Translations under genes and position numbers: made by a program
In this document: positions 54,050 through 62,604 of the stretch, one piece after another
Layout: every line of letters begins with the position of its first letter
Numbering within the stretch: the first letter of the stretch is position 1
The notes under the pieces: model-generated
Databases searched by the model: none
The model's input: only the letters and a program-made list of their open reading frames with translations
What the model was told of the DNA's origin: nothing
Assembly: GCF_000219875.1 (NCBI RefSeq)
Contig: NC_017167.1
Span: 2,999,361-3,063,360, forward strand
Source: Alicyclobacillus acidocaldarius subsp. acidocaldarius Tc-4-1
GTDB taxonomy: Bacteria; Bacillota; Bacilli; Alicyclobacillales; Alicyclobacillaceae
Direction of reading: 5' to 3'
DNA length: 64,000 nt

Positions 54050-56389
54050 ATGAAGTTCACCGACGGCAACTGGCTTGTCCGCGAAGGCGTCTCCATTCAC
54101 CCCGGCCTCGCCGTGCAGGAATGGCGACAAGAGGAAGACGGCGTTCTGTTCTTCGTCGCGTGCCGCCCCGTGGCGCACCGCGGCCACATGCTCGATGGCC
54201 CCATGCTCACCTGCCGCATCTCCTTCCCCCGCCCTGGCATGGTGCGGGTGGAGCAGCACCACTTTCTCGGACGGATGCATCGCGGGCCCCATTTCCCACT
54301 TGAGCTCAACCCTCAGCCGTTTGACGCAGTGGAGACGGAGGACTCCGTCGTGCTTCGCGCTGGCGAGATGGAGGTCCGCGTGCGGCTCGCCCCGTGGTCC
54401 ATCGCGTTTTACGAGAACGGCCGCTTTCTCACCGAGAGTGGCCCTCGTTCCACCGCGTACGTCGTCGATCACGGCCGACCTTACATGCGCGGCCAACTGC
54501 ATCTCTCCGTCGGCGAAAACGTGTATGGCCTCGGAGAGCGGTTCACGGCTTTCGTCAAAAACGGCCAATCTATCGACATCTGGAACCGAGACGGCGGGAC
54601 GGGATCGGATCAGGCGTACAAAAACGTGCCGTTCTACCTCACCAACCGCGGTTACGGCGTGTTCGTCAACCACCCCGAGCGCGTGTGGTTTGAAATTGGG
54701 ACGGAGTTCGTGTCCAAGGTGCAATTCAGCGTGGAGGGAGAGGCGCTCGATTACGTGGTCATCGGGGGCGGCGAACCGAAGGGCGTGATCGAGCGGTACA
54801 CGGCCCTCACCGGGCGGCCAGCGCTGCCGCCGATGTGGTCATTTGGGCTGTGGCTGTCGACGTCGTTCACCACCGACTACGACGAGGAGACGGTCAGCCA
54901 GTTCGTCGATGGCATGGCGTCGCGCGGCATTCCGCTGAGCGTCTTCCACTTCGACTGTTTCTGGATGAAGCCGTTTGAGTGGTGCAACTTCGCGTGGGAC
55001 ACCGCTTGCTTCCCCGATCCGGCGGGCATGCTCGCACGCCTCAAATCGCGCGGTCTGAAAATCTGCGTTTGGATCAACCCCTACATCGCGCAGAAGTCGC
55101 CGCTTTTCCGCGAGGCGATGGAGCGCGGCTACCTGCTCAAGCGCCAAAACGGCGACGTGTGGCAGTGGGACCTGTGGCAGCCGGGCATGGGCATCGTCGA
55201 TTTCACCAACCCGGAGGCCCGCCGCTGGTACCAGTCCCACCTGCGCCGGCTGCTCGACATGGGCGTCGATGCGTTCAAGACAGACTTCGGCGAGCGGATT
55301 CCGACGGATGTGGTGTACCACGACGGATCGGACCCGCAAAAAATGCACAACTTCTACTGCTACCTGTACAACGAGGCTGTGTGGGAAGTCCTCCGCGAGC
55401 GGCGAGGCGATGACGCCGTGGTCTTTGCGCGATCCGCCACGGCAGGCGGCCAGCGCTTCCCGGTGCACTGGGGCGGCGACTGCCGCGCGACGTACGAATC
55501 CATGGCGGAGACGCTTCGCGGCGGCCTGAGCCTCGCCTTGTGCGGCTTCGGGTTCTGGAGCCACGACATCGGCGGGTTTGAGGACACAGCCCCCGCCCAC
55601 CTGTACAAGCGCTGGATTGCGTTCGGCCTCTTCTCGAGCCACAGCCGCCTGCACGGAAGCGGATCGTACCGCGTGCCGTGGCTGTTCGACGAGGAGTCGG
55701 TGGACGTCTTGCGCCACTTCACGCGCTTTAAGCTTCGGCTCATGCCATATCTATGGTCATGCGCCGTCGAGGCGCACCGCACGGGTGTGCCCATGCTGCG
55801 CCCCATGATCCTCGAATTTCCGGACGATCCGACCTGCGACACCTTGGACCGCCAATACATGCTCGGCCCGTCGCTCCTCGTCGCGCCGGTGTTCTCGGAG
55901 ACGGGTGAGGTCGTGTACTATCTCCCGGAAGGGCGCTGGACGCACCTGTTCACCGGAGAGACGAGGCAAGGCGGCAGATGGTACCGCGAACGGTACGATT
56001 TCATGAGCCTGCCTGTGTTCGTGCGCGAAGGCAGCATCCTGGCCATGGGCGCGGAAAGCGAGCAGTCTGACCAGCCATACCACCGCGAGGTGGCCATCCA
56101 CGTCTATCCCATCCGGCCGGATCGCCGCAGTTCCTACACCCTGTTTGACCAACGAGGCAACGAGGCCGGCACATGGCATGCGTTCTGGGACGGAGACGAC
56201 CTGGTCCTCGCCCCACAAGGTCGGAGCGAGGCACGGTGCGCCATCTTGCACGGTATCGACGATCCGGCATATCTCGCCGCGCAGGGCGCGGATTGCCGTA
56301 TCTCTCCAGAAGGCGTCGTGATCCTCCCGCGCCATCCGCAGGAGGCGGTGCGGGTGGCAGGCTGCCGGACGCGATGGTGGGCGGAATGA
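54050..56389 (+). CDS. GH31 alpha-xylosidase-like glycosidase
   Basis: Cytoplasmic glycosidase of 779 residues, closest by eye to YicI-type alpha-xylosidases. It has an N-terminal beta-sandwich, YGLGERFTAFVKNGQSIDIWN, the barrel segments VFHFDCFWMKPFEWCNFAWD and WINPYIAQKSPLF, the nucleophile aspartate in AFKTDFGERIPTD and the acid/base aspartate in HWGGDCRATYESM, then FWSHDIGGFE. The FxWxxxxFPDP loop is characteristic of alpha-xylosidases acting on isoprimeverose or xyloglucan pieces. GCGAGGAG at 54035 supports the ATG at 54050, and TACAAT at 53999-54004 is a possible -10 box. The gap before it (53764-54049) has no gene. Confidence 0.87.
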   Translation: MKFTDGNWLVREGVSIHPGLAVQEWRQEEDGVLFFVACRPVAHRGHMLDGPMLTCRISFPRPGMVRVEQHHFLGRMHRGPHFPLELNPQPFDAVETEDSVVLRAGEMEVRVRLAPWSIAFYENGRFLTESGPRSTAYVVDHGRPYMRGQLHLSVGENVYGLGERFTAFVKNGQSIDIWNRDGGTGSDQAYKNVPFYLTNRGYGVFVNHPERVWFEIGTEFVSKVQFSVEGEALDYVVIGGGEPKGVIERYTALTGRPALPPMWSFGLWLSTSFTTDYDEETVSQFVDGMASRGIPLSVFHFDCFWMKPFEWCNFAWDTACFPDPAGMLARLKSRGLKICVWINPYIAQKSPLFREAMERGYLLKRQNGDVWQWDLWQPGMGIVDFTNPEARRWYQSHLRRLLDMGVDAFKTDFGERIPTDVVYHDGSDPQKMHNFYCYLYNEAVWEVLRERRGDDAVVFARSATAGGQRFPVHWGGDCRATYESMAETLRGGLSLALCGFGFWSHDIGGFEDTAPAHLYKRWIAFGLFSSHSRLHGSGSYRVPWLFDEESVDVLRHFTRFKLRLMPYLWSCAVEAHRTGVPMLRPMILEFPDDPTCDTLDRQYMLGPSLLVAPVFSETGEVVYYLPEGRWTHLFTGETRQGGRWYRERYDFMSLPVFVREGSILAMGAESEQSDQPYHREVAIHVYPIRPDRRSSYTLFDQRGNEAGTWHAFWDGDDLVLAPQGRSEARCAILHGIDDPAYLAAQGADCRISPEGVVILPRHPQEAVRVAGCRTRWWAE

Positions 56390-56478
56390 CGAAGGTACAG
56401 GTTGGCACTCCGCCCGCCCGCGCGCTCCAAACGCGAGGCCGAGTGCGGCGTCTCCTCACCGAATGGCGCCCATCACAC

Positions 56479-56528
56479 GACGAGCCCGTGCTGCGGGCCG
56501 TTGCCAGGTCCCCGCAGCACGGGCTCGT
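56479..56528. terminator. Strong bidirectional terminator
   Basis: GACGAGCCCGTGCTGCGGG (56479-56497) pairs over about 17 bp with CCCGCAGCACGGGCTCG (56511-56527), followed by TTCCCTTT. It separates the converging alpha-xylosidase and usp genes. Confidence 0.8.
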
Positions 56529-56544
56529 TCCCTTTCTGCTCGCT

Positions 56545-56970
56545 TCACCGCACCACTAGGACCGCCTGCTTCGCCCGGTGCAGCACGGCCGTGCTCACGC
56601 TGCCCATGAGCAGCCGGTCCACGGTGCTTTTGCCGTGGCTGCCGAGGACGATGAGATCGGCCCCCAACTCGTCTGCGGCGCGCACAATGCGCTCAGCAGG
56701 CGCCCCGTGTTCGACGCGGAACGCCACTCGCGGGCCAAACGCCGCGAATCGCCGCTCGATCTCGCCGCGCAACTCGCCGGCCAGCTTCTCCGCCTCCCGC
56801 TCCATCTGCACCGCGTACTCCGCGGTCCACTCCGACGTCGGCACCGCAGGCACGTGCACAAACACAGCGGTCAGCCTGGCTTCCGGCCACTTTTCTAAAA
56901 AATCCCTTGCAAAATCACCAGCCCGCCAAGCGCAATCCGATCCGTCTACAGCCCACACGATGTGTTTCAC
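56545..56970 (-). CDS. Universal stress protein (UspA family)
   Basis: Single-domain nucleotide-binding stress protein of 141 residues. It starts with HIVWAVDGSDCA and carries the ATP-binding signature GSHGKSTVDRLLMGSVS (G-2x-G-9x-G-S type) near the C-terminus, so it is probably the ATP-binding kind. The gene seems to stand alone, with a strong terminator downstream. Its role in stress cannot be specified from sequence. Confidence 0.9.
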   Translation of the reverse strand: MKHIVWAVDGSDCAWRAGDFARDFLEKWPEARLTAVFVHVPAVPTSEWTAEYAVQMEREAEKLAGELRGEIERRFAAFGPRVAFRVEHGAPAERIVRAADELGADLIVLGSHGKSTVDRLLMGSVSTAVLHRAKQAVLVVR

Positions 56971-57075
56971 GGCCGCGCCTCCCCTCCGTGTGAGGCGCCG
57001 GGACGGCCCACGGCGCCTCGTTCACCCACTTTCAGTCTATCACCAAATCGCAGGCGCGGACGCGCGAATCGCCGA

Positions 57076-59175
57076 TCAGCGCACAGACAGATACTGCATT
57101 TGATAGAATCCGCCCCAGGACCACGGGTTCGGCTGCGCGCCCGTGATGCCCGTGCGCTCGAGGTAATAGGTTTCAGCGTAGTAGAGCGGAATGGTGTATC
57201 CCTGCTGAATGAGCTGAGTCATGAGCTTCGCAGCCGTGGCCGCGGACGAGAACATATCCGGGCTGTTCTGATACTCGGCCTGCCACATCCGCCAGTTGCG
57301 GACATCGTTCGACTCGTGCTGATCCCAATAGACTTGCACGTCCAGGCTGCCCGTGTTGATACCGCCCCCGCCGGATCCCTCGGAGTAGGGTGCCACAAAC
57401 TTCCACGCCTGCACCCATGCCGCATGCTTGGCCGCGGGCGTCTTGGCCTGCTTAAACTGCGCCACAATCTGGTTCCACTGCTGGGTCAGCGTCGGCGATC
57501 CCGGCGGGTTCATGATCTTCCTCCACGTTGCGGGCTGCTCGGCTGTCCACTTGTTCAGGTAGGCGATGTCCGCCTGTGCGGCTTTGACGAGCGGCGCCCA
57601 CTGGCTCCACGTCACGCCCATGTTGGGGTTGTTCGGATCGCCGTACTTCTGGATGGAGGCGGGATCGTACGGCGTGTTATACCAAGGCAAGACGTGTTGC
57701 ACGAACGCGATGGAATACCCGTACGTGCCGGGCCAGTAGATCCCCTGATCGCCGCCCAGGTTGAGCGAGGCGGGGTCCAAGTCGTTCGTCCCGCCCACCG
57801 CCACGTTGTAGCCGGGCTGGATGCCTTTCTGGGGGCCGCCGTAAGTCAGGTTGCCCCATTCCGTGCTGTTGAGCTGCACAATCTTGGTGTGGATCCCAAG
57901 GTTCTGTTGCAACTCTTGGGCCACCGCCTCCGCCACCGGTACGAGCTGTGGATTGGAGGAAGGCACCTCTGCGTACAGATAGAGCGTCGGGAAGCCCTTG
58001 CCGCCGGGATATCCAGCTTTGGCGAGCAGTGCGCGCGCCTGGGCGACGTTCTCGGGCAGGCCGTGCTCGTACTTGGCCGTCGGCCACCCCGGCACTGAGA
58101 ACGTCGTGGTGGTCCCCGCCATGCCGCCGAGCACATCCTGCACGATGGGGGCCCGCTCAATGGCCTCCCCGATGGCCTGCCGCACCAGCGGATTGGTGAG
58201 CGGCGATGGAACAGCTGAATTATCGTACTGGAGATACGTCACGGCATAATCCGGCGCCTTGTGCAACTGGGCGAGGAGGGCCGGATGCGTCTTCACGTAC
58301 TGAAGATCCGACGGCGTGCCTACTTCCACCACGTCCACCTTGTTCGCCATGAAGTCCTCCACGGGCACGCTGGTGCCCGGCACCACGTCAATCTCCTGTG
58401 CGTTGCCCTCGTTCACCTCGCCCGGATGACCCACGTATTTCGGGTTGCGCACCAGGACCAGCGTCCCGTTCGGCGTGAACGACTTCACCGTGAACGGCGC
58501 ATCGCTCACGAAATACGGCGGCATGAACCAGTCGGTGGGATGCGCCTTTGCCACCTGCTCGTTGATGGGCATCGATCCGGCCTCGGCGAGATCGCCCAGG
58601 ATGTAGTGAGGTACCGTTGTGGTGATCTGGAGCGTGTACGGGCCGAGCACCTTGAGGCCCAGTTGGCTGAGCGGCACGGTGCCTGCGTGATACGCGTACG
58701 CGTTTTTCACGACGTTCAGCACACTCAGCCACAGCTGGCCGTTGGGATTCGAGGGGGCCAGTTGCCGCATGTAGGCGTAGTAGAAGTCATAGGCCGTGAC
58801 CGGCTGACCGTTCGACCAGCGCGCGTCGCGGCGGATCTGGAACGTCCACGTGAGCCCGTCCTTGGATAGCGTGTACCCCGCGCAGAGCTTGGGCACAATC
58901 TGATTCTGCTGATTGTATCCAAACAGCCCCTCCATGATGGTCCCCTGATCCACGAGAATCTGCGGCCCCCACTGCGACGGATCGAGCGTCGTCAGGTTGC
59001 TTCCCGTCGGCGCCGTGATCCGAACCACCCCTTGCGAAGTCGTCGCAGCGCTCGCCGCCATGGCAGCCGCGTTTGTACCCTTCTCCGCGGGCGTTCCACA
59101 CCCCGCCAGTCCTCCTGCGGCGCCCAGCACGCACATGACTGTCGCCCCTGCGATCCACTTCACTCGTCTGCGCAC
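57076..59175 (-). CDS. Family 5 (peptide/oligosaccharide) ABC substrate-binding lipoprotein
   Basis: Extracellular solute-binding protein of 699 residues. The signal peptide ends in the lipobox GLAGC (about Cys25). The OppA/DppA fold is marked by TTLDPSQWGPQILVDQGTIMEGLFGY, YTLSKDGLTWTFQIRRDARWSNGQPVTAYDF and VRQAIGEAIERAPIV. GGGGAGG precedes the GTG at 59175. No permease or ATPase gene is adjacent, so it is an orphan or works with a distant transporter. The family binds peptides, but in thermophiles also cello- and xylo-oligosaccharides; the neighbouring glycosidases make a sugar ligand plausible (inference). Confidence 0.87.
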   Translation of the reverse strand: MRRRVKWIAGATVMCVLGAAGGLAGCGTPAEKGTNAAAMAASAATTSQGVVRITAPTGSNLTTLDPSQWGPQILVDQGTIMEGLFGYNQQNQIVPKLCAGYTLSKDGLTWTFQIRRDARWSNGQPVTAYDFYYAYMRQLAPSNPNGQLWLSVLNVVKNAYAYHAGTVPLSQLGLKVLGPYTLQITTTVPHYILGDLAEAGSMPINEQVAKAHPTDWFMPPYFVSDAPFTVKSFTPNGTLVLVRNPKYVGHPGEVNEGNAQEIDVVPGTSVPVEDFMANKVDVVEVGTPSDLQYVKTHPALLAQLHKAPDYAVTYLQYDNSAVPSPLTNPLVRQAIGEAIERAPIVQDVLGGMAGTTTTFSVPGWPTAKYEHGLPENVAQARALLAKAGYPGGKGFPTLYLYAEVPSSNPQLVPVAEAVAQELQQNLGIHTKIVQLNSTEWGNLTYGGPQKGIQPGYNVAVGGTNDLDPASLNLGGDQGIYWPGTYGYSIAFVQHVLPWYNTPYDPASIQKYGDPNNPNMGVTWSQWAPLVKAAQADIAYLNKWTAEQPATWRKIMNPPGSPTLTQQWNQIVAQFKQAKTPAAKHAAWVQAWKFVAPYSEGSGGGGINTGSLDVQVYWDQHESNDVRNWRMWQAEYQNSPDMFSSAATAAKLMTQLIQQGYTIPLYYAETYYLERTGITGAQPNPWSWGGFYQMQYLSVR

Positions 59176-59364
59176 AGCGACCTCCCCTTTCTCTTCGATA
59201 CCGGGTTCCTGGCAGCGCTTTCACCGACGCCGCGGGATTCGCGGGTCGGCAGGATCTGCCTGTGCACCGTATTGTAGTCGCGCTGCACAGACGCGAATGA
59301 GAAGATCGTGACTGAAAATCGAACAATTTTGACATCCGCTGTCCTCTTCAATCTCGCCACCGTC

Positions 59365-59393
59365 TTGACAGATTGCGTTGCGTGGCGCATGCT
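59365..59393 (+). promoter_or_regulatory. Candidate promoter of the AraC-type gene
   Basis: TTGACA (59365-59370), N17, CATGCT (59388-59393). A second TTGACA at 59329-59334 has no matching -10. The rest of the 286-bp gap shows no gene; ATTGTA at 59271-59276 may be the -10 box of the divergent lipoprotein gene. Confidence 0.45.
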
Positions 59394-59461
59394 GACACTG
59401 GAGTGCACGATTCGGGTGCCAACACGCTCCTCTGAAATCGCTTGCATGCGAGGGACTTCGG

Positions 59462-60364
59462 GTGGAAGCCGTACATCTCCTTGAACACCGGCAGCACGGC
59501 GACGCGAGCTTTCACATCCAGGCCTATCACGTCGTTCTGACGCCCGGGCCATACCAGCAGACGGTCAACCTGCACTGGCACAGCGAGGCCGAGTTCATCG
59601 TCGTCACGCGCGGCAGCGTGTGTCTGCAGGCGGGCAGCCAGCTCCACGTCCTCGGGGATGGCGGCGTCGCGCTTCTCAGCGGTGGGGAACTTCACAGCAT
59701 GGCCGCCCCCGGCAAAGGTCCTTCCGAGTGCAAGGCCATTGTCTTTGGGCTCGACCTTCTAGAGAGCCCTTCGGGCGATCGCGTCCAGCAGTCCTACCTT
59801 GCGCCGCTCGCGTCGGGAAAGCTGCGGTTGCCCGGCGCCATCGCGCAGGACCACCCGATTCGGCCACATCTTGCGGCGAGGCTTTGCGAGATCGCCGAAG
59901 CCCTGGAAGAACAACCTGTCGGCTACGAGCTCACGGTCAAGGGCTGTCTGTACGACGTGCTCGCGCAACTGTTTCGAGCCAAACTGCTGGTTGAAGACAG
60001 CCCCAGGCGGGAGCTGGACGACCGGCGTGCGGACACGCTCAAGGCCGTCCTCACGTACATTGACGCGCATCTCAGCGACAAACTCCGCCTGTCTGATCTG
60101 GCGCGCGTCGCCAACATGAGCGAAGGACACTTTTGCCGATTTTTCAAGAAGATGACCCACCGCAAGCCCATGCAGTATGTGAATGAGCGGCGCGTGGCGC
60201 GGGCTGCGGACCTGCTGAAAGACCCGAATCGAAGCATCACGGCCATCGGCATGGACCTCGGTTTTCACGACGTGAGCTATTTCATTAAGGTGTTTCGAAG
60301 CTACAAGCACTGCACTCCCCTCGCCTACCGCAAGGCGCTGCTGAAAAAGCCGCTGCGCAGTTGA
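59462..60364 (+). CDS. AraC-family transcriptional regulator
   Basis: Regulator of 300 residues. The N-terminal cupin-like sensing domain contains NLHWHSEAEFIVVTRGSVCL and GGVALLSGGELHSM. The C-terminal double helix-turn-helix has LRLSDLARVANMSEGHFCRFFKKMT and RSITAIGMDLGFHDVSYFIKVFRSY, a good match to the AraC signature. It lies 77 bp before the beta-galactosidase gene on the same strand and diverges from the orphan binding-protein gene, so it probably controls one or both in response to a sugar (inference). The GTG at 59462 has GAGGG upstream. Confidence 0.87.
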   Translation: MEAVHLLEHRQHGDASFHIQAYHVVLTPGPYQQTVNLHWHSEAEFIVVTRGSVCLQAGSQLHVLGDGGVALLSGGELHSMAAPGKGPSECKAIVFGLDLLESPSGDRVQQSYLAPLASGKLRLPGAIAQDHPIRPHLAARLCEIAEALEEQPVGYELTVKGCLYDVLAQLFRAKLLVEDSPRRELDDRRADTLKAVLTYIDAHLSDKLRLSDLARVANMSEGHFCRFFKKMTHRKPMQYVNERRVARAADLLKDPNRSITAIGMDLGFHDVSYFIKVFRSYKHCTPLAYRKALLKKPLRS

Positions 60365-60392
60365 GCGCGTCTACAGAGGCTTGCGGCTTGTG

Positions 60393-60410
60393 CATGGACT
60401 CGAGTCCATG
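60393..60410. promoter_or_regulatory. 18-bp perfect palindrome upstream of the beta-galactosidase gene
   Basis: CATGGACTCGAGTCCATG lies 31 bp before the GTG of the beta-galactosidase gene and 28 bp after the araC stop. It could be an operator or, as RNA, a short hairpin; no T tract follows. Confidence 0.5.
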
Positions 60411-60441
60411 GCGAATTCAACGCGGAAGGGAAGGTTGACCT

Positions 60442-62508
60442 GTGGCGAAGCACGCACCCATTTTCCCGAACGTTCAAGGTTTTTTGCACGGTGGCGATTA
60501 CAACCCGGATCAGTGGCTGGCGTATCCCGACGTCCTCGAGCAGGACGTCCAACTGATGCGCGAAGCGAAGTGGAACGTCGTCTCCCTCGGCATCTTCTCC
60601 TGGGTGAGCCTGGAGCCCGAAGAAGGGGTGTTCACGTTTGACTGGCTCGATGAGACCATCGAGCGGCTGACGCATGCGGGCGTGCGCATCCTGCTCGCTA
60701 CGCCGAGCGGCGCGCGGCCGGCCTGGCTGTCCGCCAAATACCCCGAAGTCCTTCGTGTCGGTCCCGACGGGCGGCGCAACCGGCACGGCGGCCGCCACAA
60801 CCATTGCTACACATCGCCCATCTACCGCGAAAAGGTGCGGATCATCAACCGAAAGCTGGCGGAGCGCTACGCCCATCACCCGGGCGTGATTGGCTGGCAC
60901 GTGTCCAATGAGTACGGCGGCGAATGCCACTGCCCGCTGTGCCAGGAGGCGTTTCGCGACTGGCTGAAGCGGAAATACAAGACGCTCGATGCGCTCAACC
61001 ACGCGTGGTGGACGCCGTTTTGGAGCCACACGTACACGGAATGGTCCCAGATTGAGTCGCCCATGCCGCACGGCGAGATGTCGATACACGGACTCAACCT
61101 CGATTGGAAGCGGTTTGTGACGGATCAGACGGTCGACTTCTGCCGCCATGAAATCATGCCGCTCAAGGAAGTCAACCCGAACCTTCCGGTCACCACCAAC
61201 TTCATGGGCACGTATCCGGGCCTCAACTACTGGCGCTTCCGCGACGCGCTCGATGTCATCTCGTGGGACAGCTACCCCCGCTGGCACACGCACGAGACGC
61301 TCGTCCCGGAGGCCGTTCACACCGCCATGGTGCACGATCTCAACCGCGCCATCCTCAAGAAGCCGTTTCTGCTCATGGAGTCCACGCCGAGCGTCACCAA
61401 CTGGCAGGCGGTGAGCAAGCAGAAGCGGCCTGGCGTGCACGTGCTCGTCTCGCTCCAGGCCATCGCGCACGGCGCCGATTCGGTGCAGTACTTCCAGTGG
61501 CGCAAGAGCCGCGGTTCCTGCGAGAAGTTTCACGGCGCTGTGGTCGATCACGTCGGCCACGCCAACACCCGCGTCTTCCGCGATGTCCAAGCCGTCGGCG
61601 AGATGCTGGAGCGACTTGCGCCGATGGCCGGCGCGGAGGTGAAGGCGGACGCGGCCGTCATCTTCGACTGGGAGAACCGCTGGGCACTCGAGGACGCCAA
61701 GGGCCCGCGGAACATCGGCATGCACTACGAGGAGACGGTGGAGAACCACTACGCGGCGCTTTGGCGGATGGGCGTGCCGATGGACGTGATCGACGAGGAA
61801 CAACCGCTGGACGGGTACAAACTGGTCGTCGCGCCGATGCTCTACATGGTGCGTCCAGGCGTGGCCGCGCGCATGAAGGCGTTCGTGGAGCGGGGCGGAT
61901 CGCTCGTCCTCACCTACTGGTCCGGCATCGTGGACGAGAACGATCTCGTCTTTTTGGGCGGATTCCCGGGCCCGTTGCGCGAACTTGCGGGCGTGTGGGC
62001 GGAGGAGATCGACGCCCTGTACGACGGCGAGCGCGTGCCGGTTCGGGCCGTCGACGGCAATCCGCTTGGCCTCGCGGGCCATTACCAGGCGCGCGAACTG
62101 TGCGAGGTAATCCACCTCGAAGGCGCGGAGCCCATCGCGGTGTACGACGGCGAGTACTACGCGGGCATGCCAGCGGCGACGGTTCACCGCGTGGGACAGG
62201 GCAAGGTCTACTACATCGCGGCGCGGCTCGACGACGCGTTTCTGCGGAATATCAGCGCACGCATCGCTGCCGATGCCGGCGTGACGCGTGCCCTCGAGCG
62301 GGAGTTGCCCGATGGCGTGAGCGCCATGGTGCGCGCGGGGGATGGCGTGGAGTACGTCGTGCTCATGAACTTCACGCCCGAGGCGCGCGAGGTGGCGCTC
62401 GATGAAGCGGAGTACAAGCTACTCTATGGCGAGTCGCCGACAGGCGGCGCGGTCCGGCTCCCGGCCTACGGGGTGAGCGTGCTCGAGCGCCCGGCGCGAA
62501 ATGGGTGA
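60442..62508 (+). CDS. Beta-galactosidase, glycoside hydrolase family 42
   Basis: Cytoplasmic enzyme of 688 residues that cleaves terminal beta-galactosides. The barrel begins with HGGDYNPDQW; the acid/base glutamate stands in WHVSNEYGGEC and the nucleophile glutamate in FLLMESTPSVTNWQ. The cysteine set NHCYTSP and CHCPLC matches the structural zinc cluster of thermophilic family 42 enzymes. A trimerisation domain and a C-terminal beta-domain follow (EVALDEAEYKLLYG, AYGVSVLE). GGAAGGGAAGG lies upstream of the GTG at 60442. A. acidocaldarius is known to have such an enzyme. It could also act on arabinosides. Confidence 0.93.
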   Translation: MAKHAPIFPNVQGFLHGGDYNPDQWLAYPDVLEQDVQLMREAKWNVVSLGIFSWVSLEPEEGVFTFDWLDETIERLTHAGVRILLATPSGARPAWLSAKYPEVLRVGPDGRRNRHGGRHNHCYTSPIYREKVRIINRKLAERYAHHPGVIGWHVSNEYGGECHCPLCQEAFRDWLKRKYKTLDALNHAWWTPFWSHTYTEWSQIESPMPHGEMSIHGLNLDWKRFVTDQTVDFCRHEIMPLKEVNPNLPVTTNFMGTYPGLNYWRFRDALDVISWDSYPRWHTHETLVPEAVHTAMVHDLNRAILKKPFLLMESTPSVTNWQAVSKQKRPGVHVLVSLQAIAHGADSVQYFQWRKSRGSCEKFHGAVVDHVGHANTRVFRDVQAVGEMLERLAPMAGAEVKADAAVIFDWENRWALEDAKGPRNIGMHYEETVENHYAALWRMGVPMDVIDEEQPLDGYKLVVAPMLYMVRPGVAARMKAFVERGGSLVLTYWSGIVDENDLVFLGGFPGPLRELAGVWAEEIDALYDGERVPVRAVDGNPLGLAGHYQARELCEVIHLEGAEPIAVYDGEYYAGMPAATVHRVGQGKVYYIAARLDDAFLRNISARIAADAGVTRALERELPDGVSAMVRAGDGVEYVVLMNFTPEAREVALDEAEYKLLYGESPTGGAVRLPAYGVSVLERPARNG

Positions 62509-62538
62509 ACGCCGGCGCGGCTTAGCCGTGAGGTCCCG

Positions 62539-62588
62539 AAGCGACGAATGGCGATCCGGCTGTAACGGCCGGACCGCCAGCGTCGCTT
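62539..62588. terminator. Compound hairpin between converging bgal and amt genes
   Basis: AAGCGACG (62539-62546) pairs with CGTCGCTT (62581-62588); an inner stem pairs TGGCG and CCGGC with GCCGG and CGCCA. A bidirectional terminator is likely, although there is no long T tract. Confidence 0.5.
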
Positions 62589-62604
62589 GAGGAGATGCGC
62601 GACT

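Noticed and set aside
60325-62187. 620-codon minus-strand frame opposite the beta-galactosidase gene
   Set aside because: Shadow frame; composition (Arg/His/Val-rich) is typical of antisense GC-rich codons and the plus strand has the complete GH42 enzyme.
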